Made by a program: the position numbers and the translations under genes. The notes beneath the pieces were generated by a model. That model was not told where the DNA came from. It worked only from the letters and a program-made list of their open reading frames with translations, and made no database searches. Source: Actinomycetes bacterium (GTDB lineage Bacteria; Actinomycetota; Acidimicrobiia; Acidimicrobiales; Ilumatobacteraceae). Taken from it: 64,000 bases of DNA. The DNA is taken from NCBI GenBank assembly GCA_025359865.1, contig JANYDH010000185.1:1-64000 (forward strand), given 5' to 3'. Shown here in pieces: positions 26,191-35,091 of the stretch. Each line of letters opens with the position of its first letter. Within the stretch, counting starts at the first letter, position 1.

Positions 26191-27060
26191 ATGACCACAC
26201 GACCGGCCAGTGGCGATATCGCTACTTCCCTCGTACCAGAACCTCTATCCGCAACGCAGCCCGCGAGGCCTGCCCCGAGGGCCCTCCCCCGTGTCATCGC
26301 CATTGCGAACCAAAAGGGCGGTGTCGGAAAGACCACTACGACCGTGAATCTCGGCGCATGTCTGGCTGAGCTTGGGTACCGGACCCTGGTGATCGATCTT
26401 GACCCCCAAGGTAACGCAACGACCGGCCTGGGTATCGCCAACCGTGGGCTCGAGACATCGATGTACCACGTGATCATGCATGAGGCACCCCTAGAAAACT
26501 GTATTGAACCGTCGGCCGTGAAGAATCTCTTCGTGGCGCCAGCCAGTCTCGACCTCGCCGGTGCGGAGATCGAACTGGTGCCCGCCTTCAGTAGAGAAAA
26601 TCGACTTCGACGGGCAATTGCTGCTGTGGTCGATGACTACGACTACGTATTGATCGATTGTCCCCCATCGCTGGGACTGTTGACCGTGAACGGGTTGAAT
26701 GCAGCCCGCGAGGTCTTGGTGCCGATTCAATGCGAGTACTACGCCCTTGAAGGACTGGGCCAACTCCTCCGCAACGTCGATCTTGTGAAGCGCAATCTTA
26801 ATCCAGACCTCGAAGTCAGCACGATCGTGTGTGTGATGTACGACGCACGCACCAAGCTCGCTGGGCAGGTGGTCAACGATGTCCGCGAACATTTCGGCGA
26901 CAAGGTCTGCCGGACCGTAGTCCCAAGAACCGTCCGCCTCTCCGAGGCACCGTCGTTCGGGCAGCCGATCATCACATTCGACTCGACGTCACGCGGCGCC
27001 GTGGCATATCGCGAAGTGGCAAAGGAGGTCAGCCGTGGCACGACTCGGCGGGCTGGGTAA
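26191..27060 (+). CDS. parA: Chromosome partitioning ATPase ParA
   Basis: This ParA/Soj of about 289 residues has the deviant Walker A NQKGGVGKTTTTVNL near residue 45, DLDPQGNATTGLG, and Walker B VLIDCPPSLG. It has the short-type N-terminus of chromosomal ParA with a roughly 35-residue extension. The start is ATG 26191, with AGGAG 9 bp before it. ParA-ATP dimers on the nucleoid move the ParB-parS complex. The gene overlaps parB by 26 bp. Confidence 0.96.
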   Translation: MTTRPASGDIATSLVPEPLSATQPARPAPRALPRVIAIANQKGGVGKTTTTVNLGACLAELGYRTLVIDLDPQGNATTGLGIANRGLETSMYHVIMHEAPLENCIEPSAVKNLFVAPASLDLAGAEIELVPAFSRENRLRRAIAAVVDDYDYVLIDCPPSLGLLTVNGLNAAREVLVPIQCEYYALEGLGQLLRNVDLVKRNLNPDLEVSTIVCVMYDARTKLAGQVVNDVREHFGDKVCRTVVPRTVRLSEAPSFGQPIITFDSTSRGAVAYREVAKEVSRGTTRRAG

Positions 27061-27961
27061 AGGACTCGGCGCACTGATCCCGGCGGGGGAGATAGGTGGG
27101 GCGAATGATCCCTCAGATGGCGTCGCACGCCTCGAAGAACTCGGCATCGACTCCATCTCACCGAATCCGCATCAACCGCGAGTTCACTTTGATGAAGGAT
27201 CGCTTGCCGAATTAACTGCGTCTATTCGCGAGATCGGCGTGCTGCAACCCGTGCTCGTCCGCCCGATCAATGGCGCGTATGAGTTGCTCGCCGGAGAACG
27301 CCGCTGGAGAGCCGCGAAACGAGCCGGACTGACGTCGATTCCGGCCATCGTCAAGGCGACCGACGACCTCGGCTCAGTCGAACGGGCGCTGGTCGAGAAC
27401 CTTCATCGTCAGGATCTCACACCACTGGAAGAAGCCGCTGCATTCCAACAGCTTGTCGAGGACTTTCACCTCACCCACGAACAAGTTGCCAACCGGGTCG
27501 GCAAAAGTCGATCCGCTGTGACGAATACGTTACGACTCATGTCTCTACCGCCCAGCATCCAGCATCTGATGGCGGACGGCAAGCTGTCAGCTGGACACGC
27601 AAAGGCGTTACTCGGCACGCCGGACCGAGCCTTTCAAGAACAGTTGGCGCGTCGCGCTGCGCAGGAGGGCTGGCCCGTTCGAGCAGTCGAAGACGCAGTC
27701 CGCGACCGGGGAAATGTCTCCGAGTCGGTCGCGTCACCCGAGGTGCCGGCGCGGTCGGTACTAACGCCGCCGAAACTCCGCCCTCCCGGGATGCTTGAAC
27801 TTGAGGAACTGTTGGCAGAGTACCTGTGTACAAAGGTAGCCGTGGCAATGGTGGGCAAGCGCGGACGAGTCGTGATTGACTTTGCCGACCTCGAGGATCT
27901 TGAACGACTGTTTCACCTGATGAACGGTCACCTGTTCAGCGGTTCCGACCACGTAGAGTAG
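27035..27961 (+). CDS. parB: Chromosome partitioning protein ParB
   Basis: This 308-residue ParB starts at GTG 27035 with AAGGAGG just upstream, inside the end of parA. The N-terminal LGKGLGALIP is the ParA-stimulating motif. The CTP-binding boxes are seen as GERRWRAAK and ENLHRQDL, and the helix-turn-helix as THEQVANRVGKSRSAVTNTL. The C-terminal dimerisation domain ends with FADLEDLERLF. Its target parS lies 0.9 kb upstream. It converges with the cwlM-like gene. Confidence 0.96.
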   Translation: MARLGGLGKGLGALIPAGEIGGANDPSDGVARLEELGIDSISPNPHQPRVHFDEGSLAELTASIREIGVLQPVLVRPINGAYELLAGERRWRAAKRAGLTSIPAIVKATDDLGSVERALVENLHRQDLTPLEEAAAFQQLVEDFHLTHEQVANRVGKSRSAVTNTLRLMSLPPSIQHLMADGKLSAGHAKALLGTPDRAFQEQLARRAAQEGWPVRAVEDAVRDRGNVSESVASPEVPARSVLTPPKLRPPGMLELEELLAEYLCTKVAVAMVGKRGRVVIDFADLEDLERLFHLMNGHLFSGSDHVE

Positions 27962-28050
27962 CATACCGCCACACCGTGTAGGGTCTTACGCGTCACTGTG
28001 CCGTGAGACTTGCACACAATCAGTGGATAATCCTGTGCATAAACTGTCTA

Positions 28051-29019
28051 CTAGACGGTCAGAGCATGCTCAGTAGTCCATGCTGCAAGGGCACTGACTA
28101 CAGCTGCTGTGACCTGGGGAGCCAGGTTCACCACCGCACGGATTGGCCCCAATCGACAGAGCACAGCGGTCATTTTTGTTTCACGCAACACCGGAAGGCG
28201 CATTCCGCGCGGGTCGGCCACATCGACCCCTGCGCTGGACAACGTCGACGTGAGGCAGAGGGCGAGGGCACGTCCGCCGACCGACTCGAAGGTCGGAACC
28301 TTATAAAAATGCACCATGGTGAAGGGTTCGGTCGACGCCTCGAGACCGATGTAGACGTCGGCACCGAACCCGTTGGCGGCCGCAGCTTGGGTGGTGGCGT
28401 CGGGTTCGTCGAGCGGCATCACTTGCGCACCGAGTTGGCGGAGATGGTGACTGATCGATCGACCGACACTACTCAGTCCGCCGAACTGACCGATTGCCAC
28501 TCGGAGCGAATCCAGTGAAGTAGGGCGCTGTGCAACCTGTTCACGCTCTCGGACCGCGGCAATGCCGGGACCGGTACCAGTTTGGCGACTGACGCGGCTG
28601 AGTGCCCGAATCGTTACCGGACCACACATGCCGTCGACGGTGAGCCCGCAGTTGGACTGAAATTCATTGACCGTCTGTGCGGTCCGAGGCCCAAATATTC
28701 CGTCGATGCGCCCGCAGTCGAACCCGATCCGGCCGAGACCAGTTTGCAAGTCGGCAACATCATCACCACGCTGGTTCGGCGCGGTGAGCACGAGTAGGCG
28801 GTCTCCAAGCTTCCATGTGGCCTCGACGAGTGCAGTCCAGGTGTGTTCATCGCATTCACCAGTGACATGTAACCCTCGCTCATGCTGGAACCGGCGAAGC
28901 GCGTCGATGGTCACGGGGCACATCGATGCAATCTCGACACCTCCGGTCGGCGCAAAGCCAGCAGACCCGAGCCGTCGTTGGAGATCTCGGATCGCCTCGC
29001 CGCGCTGTCCGCGAATCAG
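28051..29019 (-). CDS. cwlM: CwlM-like peptidoglycan-binding pseudo-amidase, probable non-canonical start
   Basis: This protein of about 322 residues lies in the CwlM position (trxB-trxA-cwlM-par). Two N-terminal peptidoglycan-binding repeats, [20 protein letters not shown] and [20 protein letters not shown], precede an amidase_3-like domain. The amidase zinc ligands look lost: GHGG is replaced by GQFGG, SIH by IGLEA, and the final Glu by LCRLG. No signal peptide is present. M. tuberculosis CwlM is a cytoplasmic activator of MurA controlled by PknB, and the same role is inferred. The first ATG in frame (28923) would cut the first repeat in half. The frame is open to a stop in trxA, and the only plausible starts are CTG 29019 (overlapping the trxA stop) or ATT 29016. 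Confidence 0.75.
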   Translation of the reverse strand: MIRGQRGEAIRDLQRRLGSAGFAPTGGVEIASMCPVTIDALRRFQHERGLHVTGECDEHTWTALVEATWKLGDRLLVLTAPNQRGDDVADLQTGLGRIGFDCGRIDGIFGPRTAQTVNEFQSNCGLTVDGMCGPVTIRALSRVSRQTGTGPGIAAVREREQVAQRPTSLDSLRVAIGQFGGLSSVGRSISHHLRQLGAQVMPLDEPDATTQAAAANGFGADVYIGLEASTEPFTMVHFYKVPTFESVGGRALALCLTSTLSSAGVDVADPRGMRLPVLRETKMTAVLCRLGPIRAVVNLAPQVTAAVVSALAAWTTEHALTV

Positions 29020-29354
29020 GGGGAAGTAGGCAGAAATTCCTGCAACTCCTGCAACAGGGCACCCTTACCCTTGGCACCGACCAGTCGCTTGGCTACCTCA
29101 CCGTTGTTGAACACCAGCAGCGTGGGAATACTCATCACATTGAACCGCATGGCCAGCTCGGGATTCTCATCGACGTTCAATTTGGCGACGGTGAGCTTGC
29201 CCGCCTGCTCGGCGGCAATCTCGCTCAAAATCGGAGCGATCATCTTGCACGGGCCACACCACTCTGCCCAGAAGTCGACGATGACTGGTGTGTCGCTCGA
29301 AGCGACCAGTTCGTCGAATGTTGCGGTGGTGAGGGTGACGATGCCATCGGCCAT
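29016..29354 (-). CDS. trxA: Thioredoxin
   Basis: This 112-residue classical thioredoxin has the redox motif WCGPCK within [15 protein letters not shown], the cis-Pro region [11 protein letters not shown], and one domain. It reduces protein disulfides with electrons from the thioredoxin reductase encoded upstream (87 bp gap). Its stop lies within the presumed start of the cwlM-like gene, so those two are probably coupled. Confidence 0.97.
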   Translation of the reverse strand: MADGIVTLTTATFDELVASSDTPVIVDFWAEWCGPCKMIAPILSEIAAEQAGKLTVAKLNVDENPELAMRFNVMSIPTLLVFNNGEVAKRLVGAKGKGALLQELQEFLPTSP

Positions 29355-29441
29355 GGCGTTTCCTTTCGATGGAGGACTAGAAGTATACCCGTAGGGAACC
29401 GGGCGGGATTGACGTGCATTCCCGACCGGTGACCGGCTGCG

Positions 29442-30383
29442 TCAATGCTGATTTTCGAGCCAACGCTCGCAATCGATGGCCGCCATGCAGCCTGAACCGG
29501 CGGCCGTGATGGCCTGGCGATAGGTGTCGTCTTGAACATCGCCACAGGCAAAGACACCCTCGATGTTGGTGTAGGACGAATCCGGCTTGGTGATCAAGTA
29601 GCCCGACTCGGCCATGTCAAGCATGCCACGGAACAGATCGGTATTTGGGCGGTGCCCAATGGCGACGAATAACCCGGTGACCGGCAGCGTGCTGGTTTCG
29701 CCGGTAACCAGGTTGCGCACAAGGGCACCTTCCAATTTGTCGGTGCCAACCAATCGTTCAACCACAGTGTTCCACATCGGCTGGATCTTGGGGTTCGACA
29801 ACGCCCGGTCTTGCATGATCTTCGAGGCGCGCAATGAATCACGACGGTGAACCAGCGTCACTTTGGACGCAAACTTGGTGAGGAATGACGCTTCTTCGAG
29901 AGCGGAATCTCCTCCGCCGACCACAGCGATCTCCTGGCCACGAAAGAAGAAGCCATCGCAGGTAGCACATGTCGACAGCCCATGACCGAGCAAACGGGAC
30001 TCCTCTTCGAGCCCGAGCATCAGGCTTTGAGCACCGGTCGACACGATGATCGCATCGGCCGTGTACTCCGTGTTGCGTACGGAGACGTTGAACGGGCGCA
30101 CGCTTAAGTCCACCGCGGTAACCTTCTCGGTGAGGAACTCTGCGCCGAAACGCTGAGCCTGCTCACGAAACCGCAGCATCAGGTCGGGGCCCATGATGCC
30201 GGCAGGAAAGCCAGGAAAGTTCTCGACCTCGGTGGTGAGCATCAATTGCCCACCCGGTTGATCGCTGGTGCTGGATGGTTCTCCCTCGATCACCAGTGGC
30301 GCCAGATTTGCACGAGCCGCGTAGATGGCCGCGGTTAGCCCGGCTGGACCAGATCCGATGATCAAGACGTGATGATGCGTCAT
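29442..30383 (-). CDS. trxB: Thioredoxin reductase (NADPH)
   Basis: This 313-residue low-molecular-weight flavoprotein has an FAD-binding GSGPAGLTAAIYAARA at the N-terminus, the redox-active CATCDG near residue 138, the NADPH-binding GGGDSALEEASFL, and the C-terminal FAD motif GVFACGDVQD. It overlaps the upstream 112-residue membrane-protein gene by 4 bp. It is part of the SigM-associated operon, as in mycobacteria. Confidence 0.97.
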   Translation of the reverse strand: MTHHHVLIIGSGPAGLTAAIYAARANLAPLVIEGEPSSTSDQPGGQLMLTTEVENFPGFPAGIMGPDLMLRFREQAQRFGAEFLTEKVTAVDLSVRPFNVSVRNTEYTADAIIVSTGAQSLMLGLEEESRLLGHGLSTCATCDGFFFRGQEIAVVGGGDSALEEASFLTKFASKVTLVHRRDSLRASKIMQDRALSNPKIQPMWNTVVERLVGTDKLEGALVRNLVTGETSTLPVTGLFVAIGHRPNTDLFRGMLDMAESGYLITKPDSSYTNIEGVFACGDVQDDTYRQAITAAGSGCMAAIDCERWLENQH

Positions 30384-30718
30384 GACGCAAGATCCGGGTT
30401 ACTCGTCCGCTTGCGCATCGCCACGATGGAGATCAACAAGAAGACAGCACCCATCAGCAGGTATGACACCCACACTGCCGAATCAGCGTCGATCGCGCCG
30501 CCGATGTTGACGATCCGCTGAAGCAACTTCGTACCGATGATCACGAGCATGATCAGCGCTACGAGACCAGCAAAGCCGATGACGATCCCGAAAACCATGG
30601 CCCGAACGACGAGGACCACTTTGGTCGTGGTCTTGTCACGAATCGTGCCGACCACCTTTTCCACCGTGTCGGCGAGATCTGGTGCCCAGTTGGGATCGGT
30701 GAAGGGATTGCTCGGCAT
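30380..30718 (-). CDS. Small two-helix membrane protein of unknown function
   Basis: This 112-residue protein has a soluble N-terminal stretch (residues 1-38; PWAPDLADT-like amphipathic start with VEKVVGTIRDKTTTK), then two transmembrane helices at about 40-65 and 82-102, ending RKRTSNPDLAS. It resembles actinobacterial phage-holin-like or DUF4229-sized small membrane proteins, but no family is recognised. It is tightly linked to trxB (ATGA overlap) and 74 bp from the anti-sigma gene. Confidence 0.7.
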   Translation of the reverse strand: MPSNPFTDPNWAPDLADTVEKVVGTIRDKTTTKVVLVVRAMVFGIVIGFAGLVALIMLVIIGTKLLQRIVNIGGAIDADSAVWVSYLLMGAVFLLISIVAMRKRTSNPDLAS

Positions 30719-30792
30719 GGTTCAGAGCCTAACCCGTCAGCTTCACATGCTGCAGCGGCGATCTGGTGACCAGTGCTCCCATGAGGTGCCTA

Positions 30793-31794
30793 TTAGGGGG
30801 CGGGGGCCTCGGCCAACGGTCGGCAGGTGTCGAGCGCAAAAGCCACCGCTGTGCCGGACGCAAGCAATCTGGCGGCGACGGCGGGAGTGCCGCGGTAGGT
30901 GATCTGACCGATGATCTGTACTCCGTCGGTGGCACACAACCGACGCTCACTCGGCGCAGGTACCCCGGACTCGACGGTGATGGTCTCGGTTGCAGCAAGG
31001 TCGGCGAGCGGGGCGACGTTGGCGACGTACGAGGCCAACTCCTCAGGAGAGGAAATATCGGTGGAAACCGACCCAGGGCCACCAATCGAGCCGATGGTCG
31101 GCTGGGTCGACGCGTACACCGACCCGCCGGCTGTATCGGCCGGCGCCGGTGCTCCTGCAGGGGCGGGGGCTTCTACAGGCGCTGCACCGCCGGCAACCGG
31201 CCCGACATCATCTGCTGCCGCGTCGGCGGCTGCCGCCTCAGTGGCAGTCTGCGCACCGTCTGTCAACGGCAACGGTGTGTGAGTGACCGGCGACGACGTT
31301 GCCTTTGCCTCGGCCCCTGGCGCTGCGACACCACCGGTTGTCACGGAGGCGGTGTCTGCCTGCTGCGGCGTGGCGTTGTCGCTCGTCGCCCGAAGTACCA
31401 CACCGCCTACACCGAGCACCACAACGGCAGCTGCTGCGGCCATCAACATTCGGTATCGCGAACGGTGACGTTGCGTGAACGAAACCACGCTGCCGAGTTC
31501 CGATAGTGCAACGGGAGCGCTGACAGCGTTGCTGTGCTCACCCGGAGTAGCAATCTCTGTATCGAACACCGACATCGCCGCTGCAAGAGCGCGATCACGG
31601 ACACTGGCAGTGGGCGAACTCGTGACCATGCCGATGAGCACGCTGGCCCCACCCATGAGCGCGAGTTGGACCTGCAGCACAGGAGAAGCGTCGACGAGTG
31701 TGCGCTGTTCGGCATCGGCAACACCAGCGAGGCACGCATCGAGCGCGAGCAACTCGTGTTCGTCGAATTCGAGGGGGAGGGCGTCGTCGTTCAT
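30793..31794 (-). CDS. Putative membrane anti-sigma factor of SigM
   Basis: This 333-residue protein has a cytoplasmic N-terminal part of about 120 residues, one transmembrane helix (about 124-142, MLMAAAAAVVVLGVGGVVL), and an Ala/Pro/Thr-rich extracellular region with two Cys near the C-terminus (CATDG and DTCRP). It follows the ECF sigma gene with a 4-bp overlap, the position of RsmA in M. tuberculosis. The usual HxxxCxxC zinc motif of ZAS anti-sigma domains is absent. Anti-sigma function is inferred from position and topology. Confidence 0.65.
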   Translation of the reverse strand: MNDDALPLEFDEHELLALDACLAGVADAEQRTLVDASPVLQVQLALMGGASVLIGMVTSSPTASVRDRALAAAMSVFDTEIATPGEHSNAVSAPVALSELGSVVSFTQRHRSRYRMLMAAAAAVVVLGVGGVVLRATSDNATPQQADTASVTTGGVAAPGAEAKATSSPVTHTPLPLTDGAQTATEAAAADAAADDVGPVAGGAAPVEAPAPAGAPAPADTAGGSVYASTQPTIGSIGGPGSVSTDISSPEELASYVANVAPLADLAATETITVESGVPAPSERRLCATDGVQIIGQITYRGTPAVAARLLASGTAVAFALDTCRPLAEAPAP

Positions 31795-32381
31795 GATCCG
31801 GATATTCGACGTTCGTCAGCGCCGGTTTGGTTCCCGGCCGCGAGAAGATGTGAAAGCGCCCCGCGGCCGCGGGCGATCCGGCTTTTCACCGTACCGACCG
31901 GTACACCGAGCACCTCGGCGATCTCGGCGTAATCCATTCCTGTGAGGTCGCGGAGCACGATCGGAACCCGGAAATCTTCCGGCAGGGCCGCAAGCGCTGC
32001 ATCGATGGCCATCCGGTCGGCGACCGTGTCGATCTGCGCCCCGGCGTCGGCGTCGACCAGGTCGTGCGCTTGGTCATGGCCGACTGACTCAGTAGATCCA
32101 ACGGCGGGTCGTCGTCGTCGTCGTCGCAATTCATCGAGGCTTGCGTTGGTGGCGATGCGGTACACCCAGGTAGAGAAACTCGAGCGGCCATCGAACTTCG
32201 AAAGACTGCGGACGATCGAGATGAGTGACTCCTGCGCCGCGTCGGCCGCGTCGGCGTCGCTTCCGGTGATCCGCCGGCAGACCGCATAGACACGGTCATA
32301 GTTGCGACGCAGCAAGTCGTCCATGGCGTGCCGTTCGCCCTGCAGAGCGGCTGCGACCAGTTCCGGATCGGTACGGTTCAT
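31791..32381 (-). CDS. sigM: ECF sigma factor SigM
   Basis: This ECF sigma factor has about 196 residues. Region 2 contains DAADAAQESLISIVRSLSKF and RSSFSTWVYRIATNASLDEL. Region 4 contains LPEDFRVPIVLRDLTGMDYA and the helix-turn-helix EIAEVLGVPVGTVKSRIARG. The start ATG 32381 overlaps the kinase stop (ATGA). Gene order kinase, sigM, anti-sigma, trxB, trxA matches mycobacterial mviN-sigM-rsmA-trxB2-trxC, so it probably answers envelope or oxidative stress. Three consecutive overlaps suggest stoichiometric expression. Confidence 0.88.
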   Translation of the reverse strand: MNRTDPELVAAALQGERHAMDDLLRRNYDRVYAVCRRITGSDADAADAAQESLISIVRSLSKFDGRSSFSTWVYRIATNASLDELRRRRRRPAVGSTESVGHDQAHDLVDADAGAQIDTVADRMAIDAALAALPEDFRVPIVLRDLTGMDYAEIAEVLGVPVGTVKSRIARGRGALSHLLAAGNQTGADERRISGS

Positions 32382-34129
32382 GACGAAGCCTCGAAGCTGA
32401 TCTCGTTGATCGCGCCACGAAACGGATTGTCTGCGCTGCAATTGGAGGTGGACCCGAGTTCACGAAGTAACACCAAGAATTGGCGCGCGGCCGATGTGAT
32501 TGGAACGGTGATGATTCGCGCGGCGGTGTTGTTGTCGCTGGCGATCGGCTCGCCCCAGGCCCCGATGGTGAGTGGCAGTGCGTCAGCGGACGTGGCAAAC
32601 AACTGAATGTTCCACGGAGCACTGGCGATATCGACGGTGAGTCGGCCGGCCGACGCGGCACCGAGCGTGACGACGAGCCCGACTCCGCCTTTGCCACCCA
32701 GAAACTTCGATGAGTAGCACACCGTTGTCCACGCTGTGGATGGGTTGCCGTCGACGGCGGCAACAGCCTGCTCGTCGTTTTCGATCCCGTCTCCGTCCGG
32801 GTCGAACGCAATCACACGAACGATTTTTGCCTCGCCAGTTGCGACCGACGGAGCGACAGTCAACGCCACCACCGGTGTGGTGCTGCTGATGGGGACGATG
32901 AACTTTGTTCCGCCGTCGGCACCCAGTGTGCCCCAGAGAACGGTGCTGACCACGACGGCGGCGATGAGTAACGCGCTGACAATCACCAAAGACGGTCCGC
33001 GGCGGTGTTCAAACTTGCGATTTGGTCGCTGCTGGACTCGGCTCTGACCAGTCGGAGTCTGGTCACGGTCGGTACGGATCACTGGTACACCTGCCGGGCG
33101 ACCGCCGGCGCGTACCGGTTGGTAGCCACCCACAGCCACCGGTGCTCGTCCGGTACCGCCATTCGGTGTCACAGTCGTGCGTCGGACACCGGTGGGTGTG
33201 GGCGGCTTGATTTGGCCGGTCGGTGTGCGGTCGGGGCGAAGTGGGCTGCCGCTGCGGTCGTTGAAGGTGGGATCATTGACTCGTGATGCAACTTCGGAGA
33301 GCGCAATACGCACCGTAGCGCCGGATGAGTAGCGGTCGTCGGGACGGCGAGCGAGCAACCGGTGGATGACATCGGCGAGGCCGTACGGCAATGTTGGACG
33401 CAATTGGGTGATGTTGGTCGGATCGCGCTGCAGACGAGCGAGCGCTGTTTCCACGTCGTTCTGACCGACGAACGGCACGCGTCCGGCGAGGCACTCATAG
33501 AGCACCAGACCGAGTGCATACAGATCGGCCCGCCCGTCGAGACGCTTGCCTCGCACCTGTTCCGGCGAGAGGTACTTGGCGGTACCCATCATTGTGTTTT
33601 CGTTCGTGAGGTCGTCGCTCGATGGCTCGACTCCTTTGGCGATCCCGAAGTCGGCAAGCAACACCCGGCCGTCGGGTGTGATGAGAATGTTGCCGGGCTT
33701 CACGTCACGATGTACCAGGCCAGCTTGGTGGGCCGCGTCGAGCGCGCTCGCCACGCAGGATCCGATGTGCATGGTGAGGTCGGGACTCAGCCGCTTCTGT
33801 TCGTCGAGAAGTTGGCGCAAGCTCTTGCCGCTGACCAACTGCATGACCACTGCCTGACGTCCACCCTCCTCGATCGAGTCGTACACACTGACGATGTTCG
33901 GATGACTGAGTTGAGCGACAGCAATCGCCTCACGGCGGAAGCGTTCCGTCACCACAGGGTCGGTCGCAAGCGCTGCTTTCAGTACTTTCACAGCGACCTG
34001 GCGGGACAAGAGTGTGTCGAAGCCGAGCCACACTTCGGCCATGCCTCCTTGCGCGAGCCGACGATCCAGACGATATCGCTGGGCAAGAACGGCCGGCTGA
34101 AGCGGCGGAGGGCTGGTCGCAGGGGGCAT
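32378..34129 (-). CDS. Membrane Ser/Thr protein kinase with discoidin-like ectodomain (MviN C-terminal relative)
   Basis: This is a 583-residue type I-like kinase. The catalytic core (about 18-280) is complete: Gly loop AQGGMAEVW, VAVKVLK, αC Glu in RREAIAV, HRDVKPGNIL, DFGIAK, and SPE with DGRADLYALG. A Pro/Thr/Arg juxtamembrane linker leads to a transmembrane helix at about 388-410. The ectodomain has DPDGDGIENDEQAV and VDGNPSTAW, typical of the discoidin-like domain of MviN. In M. tuberculosis this position holds MviN, a MurJ lipid II flippase fused to a pseudokinase and such an ectodomain. Here no MurJ part is present and all catalytic residues are. Confidence 0.9.
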   Translation of the reverse strand: MPPATSPPPLQPAVLAQRYRLDRRLAQGGMAEVWLGFDTLLSRQVAVKVLKAALATDPVVTERFRREAIAVAQLSHPNIVSVYDSIEEGGRQAVVMQLVSGKSLRQLLDEQKRLSPDLTMHIGSCVASALDAAHQAGLVHRDVKPGNILITPDGRVLLADFGIAKGVEPSSDDLTNENTMMGTAKYLSPEQVRGKRLDGRADLYALGLVLYECLAGRVPFVGQNDVETALARLQRDPTNITQLRPTLPYGLADVIHRLLARRPDDRYSSGATVRIALSEVASRVNDPTFNDRSGSPLRPDRTPTGQIKPPTPTGVRRTTVTPNGGTGRAPVAVGGYQPVRAGGRPAGVPVIRTDRDQTPTGQSRVQQRPNRKFEHRRGPSLVIVSALLIAAVVVSTVLWGTLGADGGTKFIVPISSTTPVVALTVAPSVATGEAKIVRVIAFDPDGDGIENDEQAVAAVDGNPSTAWTTVCYSSKFLGGKGGVGLVVTLGAASAGRLTVDIASAPWNIQLFATSADALPLTIGAWGEPIASDNNTAARIITVPITSAARQFLVLLRELGSTSNCSADNPFRGAINEISFEASS

Positions 34130-34197
34130 GTCCGCTACGGAACGCTACTTGCGGATGTCTCGTCGCACGGGTCAATCAACGAAACGGTGGTACTCGC

Positions 34198-35091
34198 TCA
34201 GTGATGATCGGTGACGCGTTCATGAAATGCGATACCGATCGTGCCGCGACCGGTGTGGCTACCGACGACCGGCCCGATGTCGCCGACGATGATTTCGCCC
34301 TGGTAGTGGGGCTGCAACATCTGGCGAAACTGCTCGACATCGGCACAATCGGCTTGAAGAATGGCGAGGTTGTCGACAGGGCCATAGCTTTGCAGCTTGG
34401 TCACGAGAAACGCGAGCGCCTTGGACCGAGTGCGCTGCTTGCCGCCCTGTTCGACCTTGCCGTCGACCACCTCAATGATCGGTTTGATGGCCAGCGCCGA
34501 CGCCAAAAGCGCCTTGGCACCTCCGATCCGCCCACCCTTCTTCAAGTTGTCAAGTGTGTCGAGCGCACCCCACACCCGAGTTCGCTGGGCAAGATCTTCG
34601 GCCCGGGCGACGACATCGGACAGAGACGCCCCGGTGAGAGCCAATCGGGCACAGTCCATCACGAGTACGCCGAGGCCCATCGTGACGGTACGGCTGTCGA
34701 CCACGACCACCGCAACGACATCGGAAACGCTACGCGCCGCCAATTCAGCACTTTGCATCGTGGCCGAAAGCCCAGCACTGAGCGAGATCGTGACGATCCC
34801 GGTAGCTCCCGAAGCAGCCAGGTCTCGGTAGACCTGCTCGAACTGGCCCGGTGCCGGAGCAGCGGTTTCCGGCAGGTTTGGAGACGTGGAACACAGCGTC
34901 CAGAACTCCGCAGGAGTAAGGTCGCGCCGATCGATGAACTCTTCGCCGTCGATGCGAATTGTCAGTGGGACAACGCTAATGCCGAGTTCGTCGACGATTG
35001 CTTGGGGCAGATCGCATGCCGAGTCGGTGACGACGCGGATTCGAGATGCCATGTCGTTCGCGTGGGTGTCGTTCACGTGGGTGTCGTTCAC
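34198..35091 (-). CDS. DegV family fatty-acid-binding protein
   Basis: This protein of about 297 residues opens RIRVVTDSACDLP, has VTISLSAGLSATMQSA and the central LDTLDNLKKGGRIG, all DegV-family hallmarks, and ends with a second lobe (VGDIGPVVGSHTGRGTIG). In Firmicutes DegV-fold FakB proteins bind fatty acids for the kinase FakA; no fakA is in this window. The start is GTG 35091, overlapping the DUF6049 stop (GTGA), or ATG 35052. Between them lies a 15-bp tandem repeat encoding NDTHV-type pentapeptides. The insertion of this gene between DUF6049 and the kinase differs from the mycobacterial order. Confidence 0.88.
   Translation of the reverse strand: MNDTHVNDTHANDMASRIRVVTDSACDLPQAIVDELGISVVPLTIRIDGEEFIDRRDLTPAEFWTLCSTSPNLPETAAPAPGQFEQVYRDLAASGATGIVTISLSAGLSATMQSAELAARSVSDVVAVVVVDSRTVTMGLGVLVMDCARLALTGASLSDVVARAEDLAQRTRVWGALDTLDNLKKGGRIGGAKALLASALAIKPIIEVVDGKVEQGGKQRTRSKALAFLVTKLQSYGPVDNLAILQADCADVEQFRQMLQPHYQGEIIVGDIGPVVGSHTGRGTIGIAFHERVTDHH

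Noticed and set aside
28022-28030. Isolated DnaA-box-like AGTGGATAA downstream of parB
   Set aside because: It is a single imperfect box with no neighbours, expected by chance near the origin.
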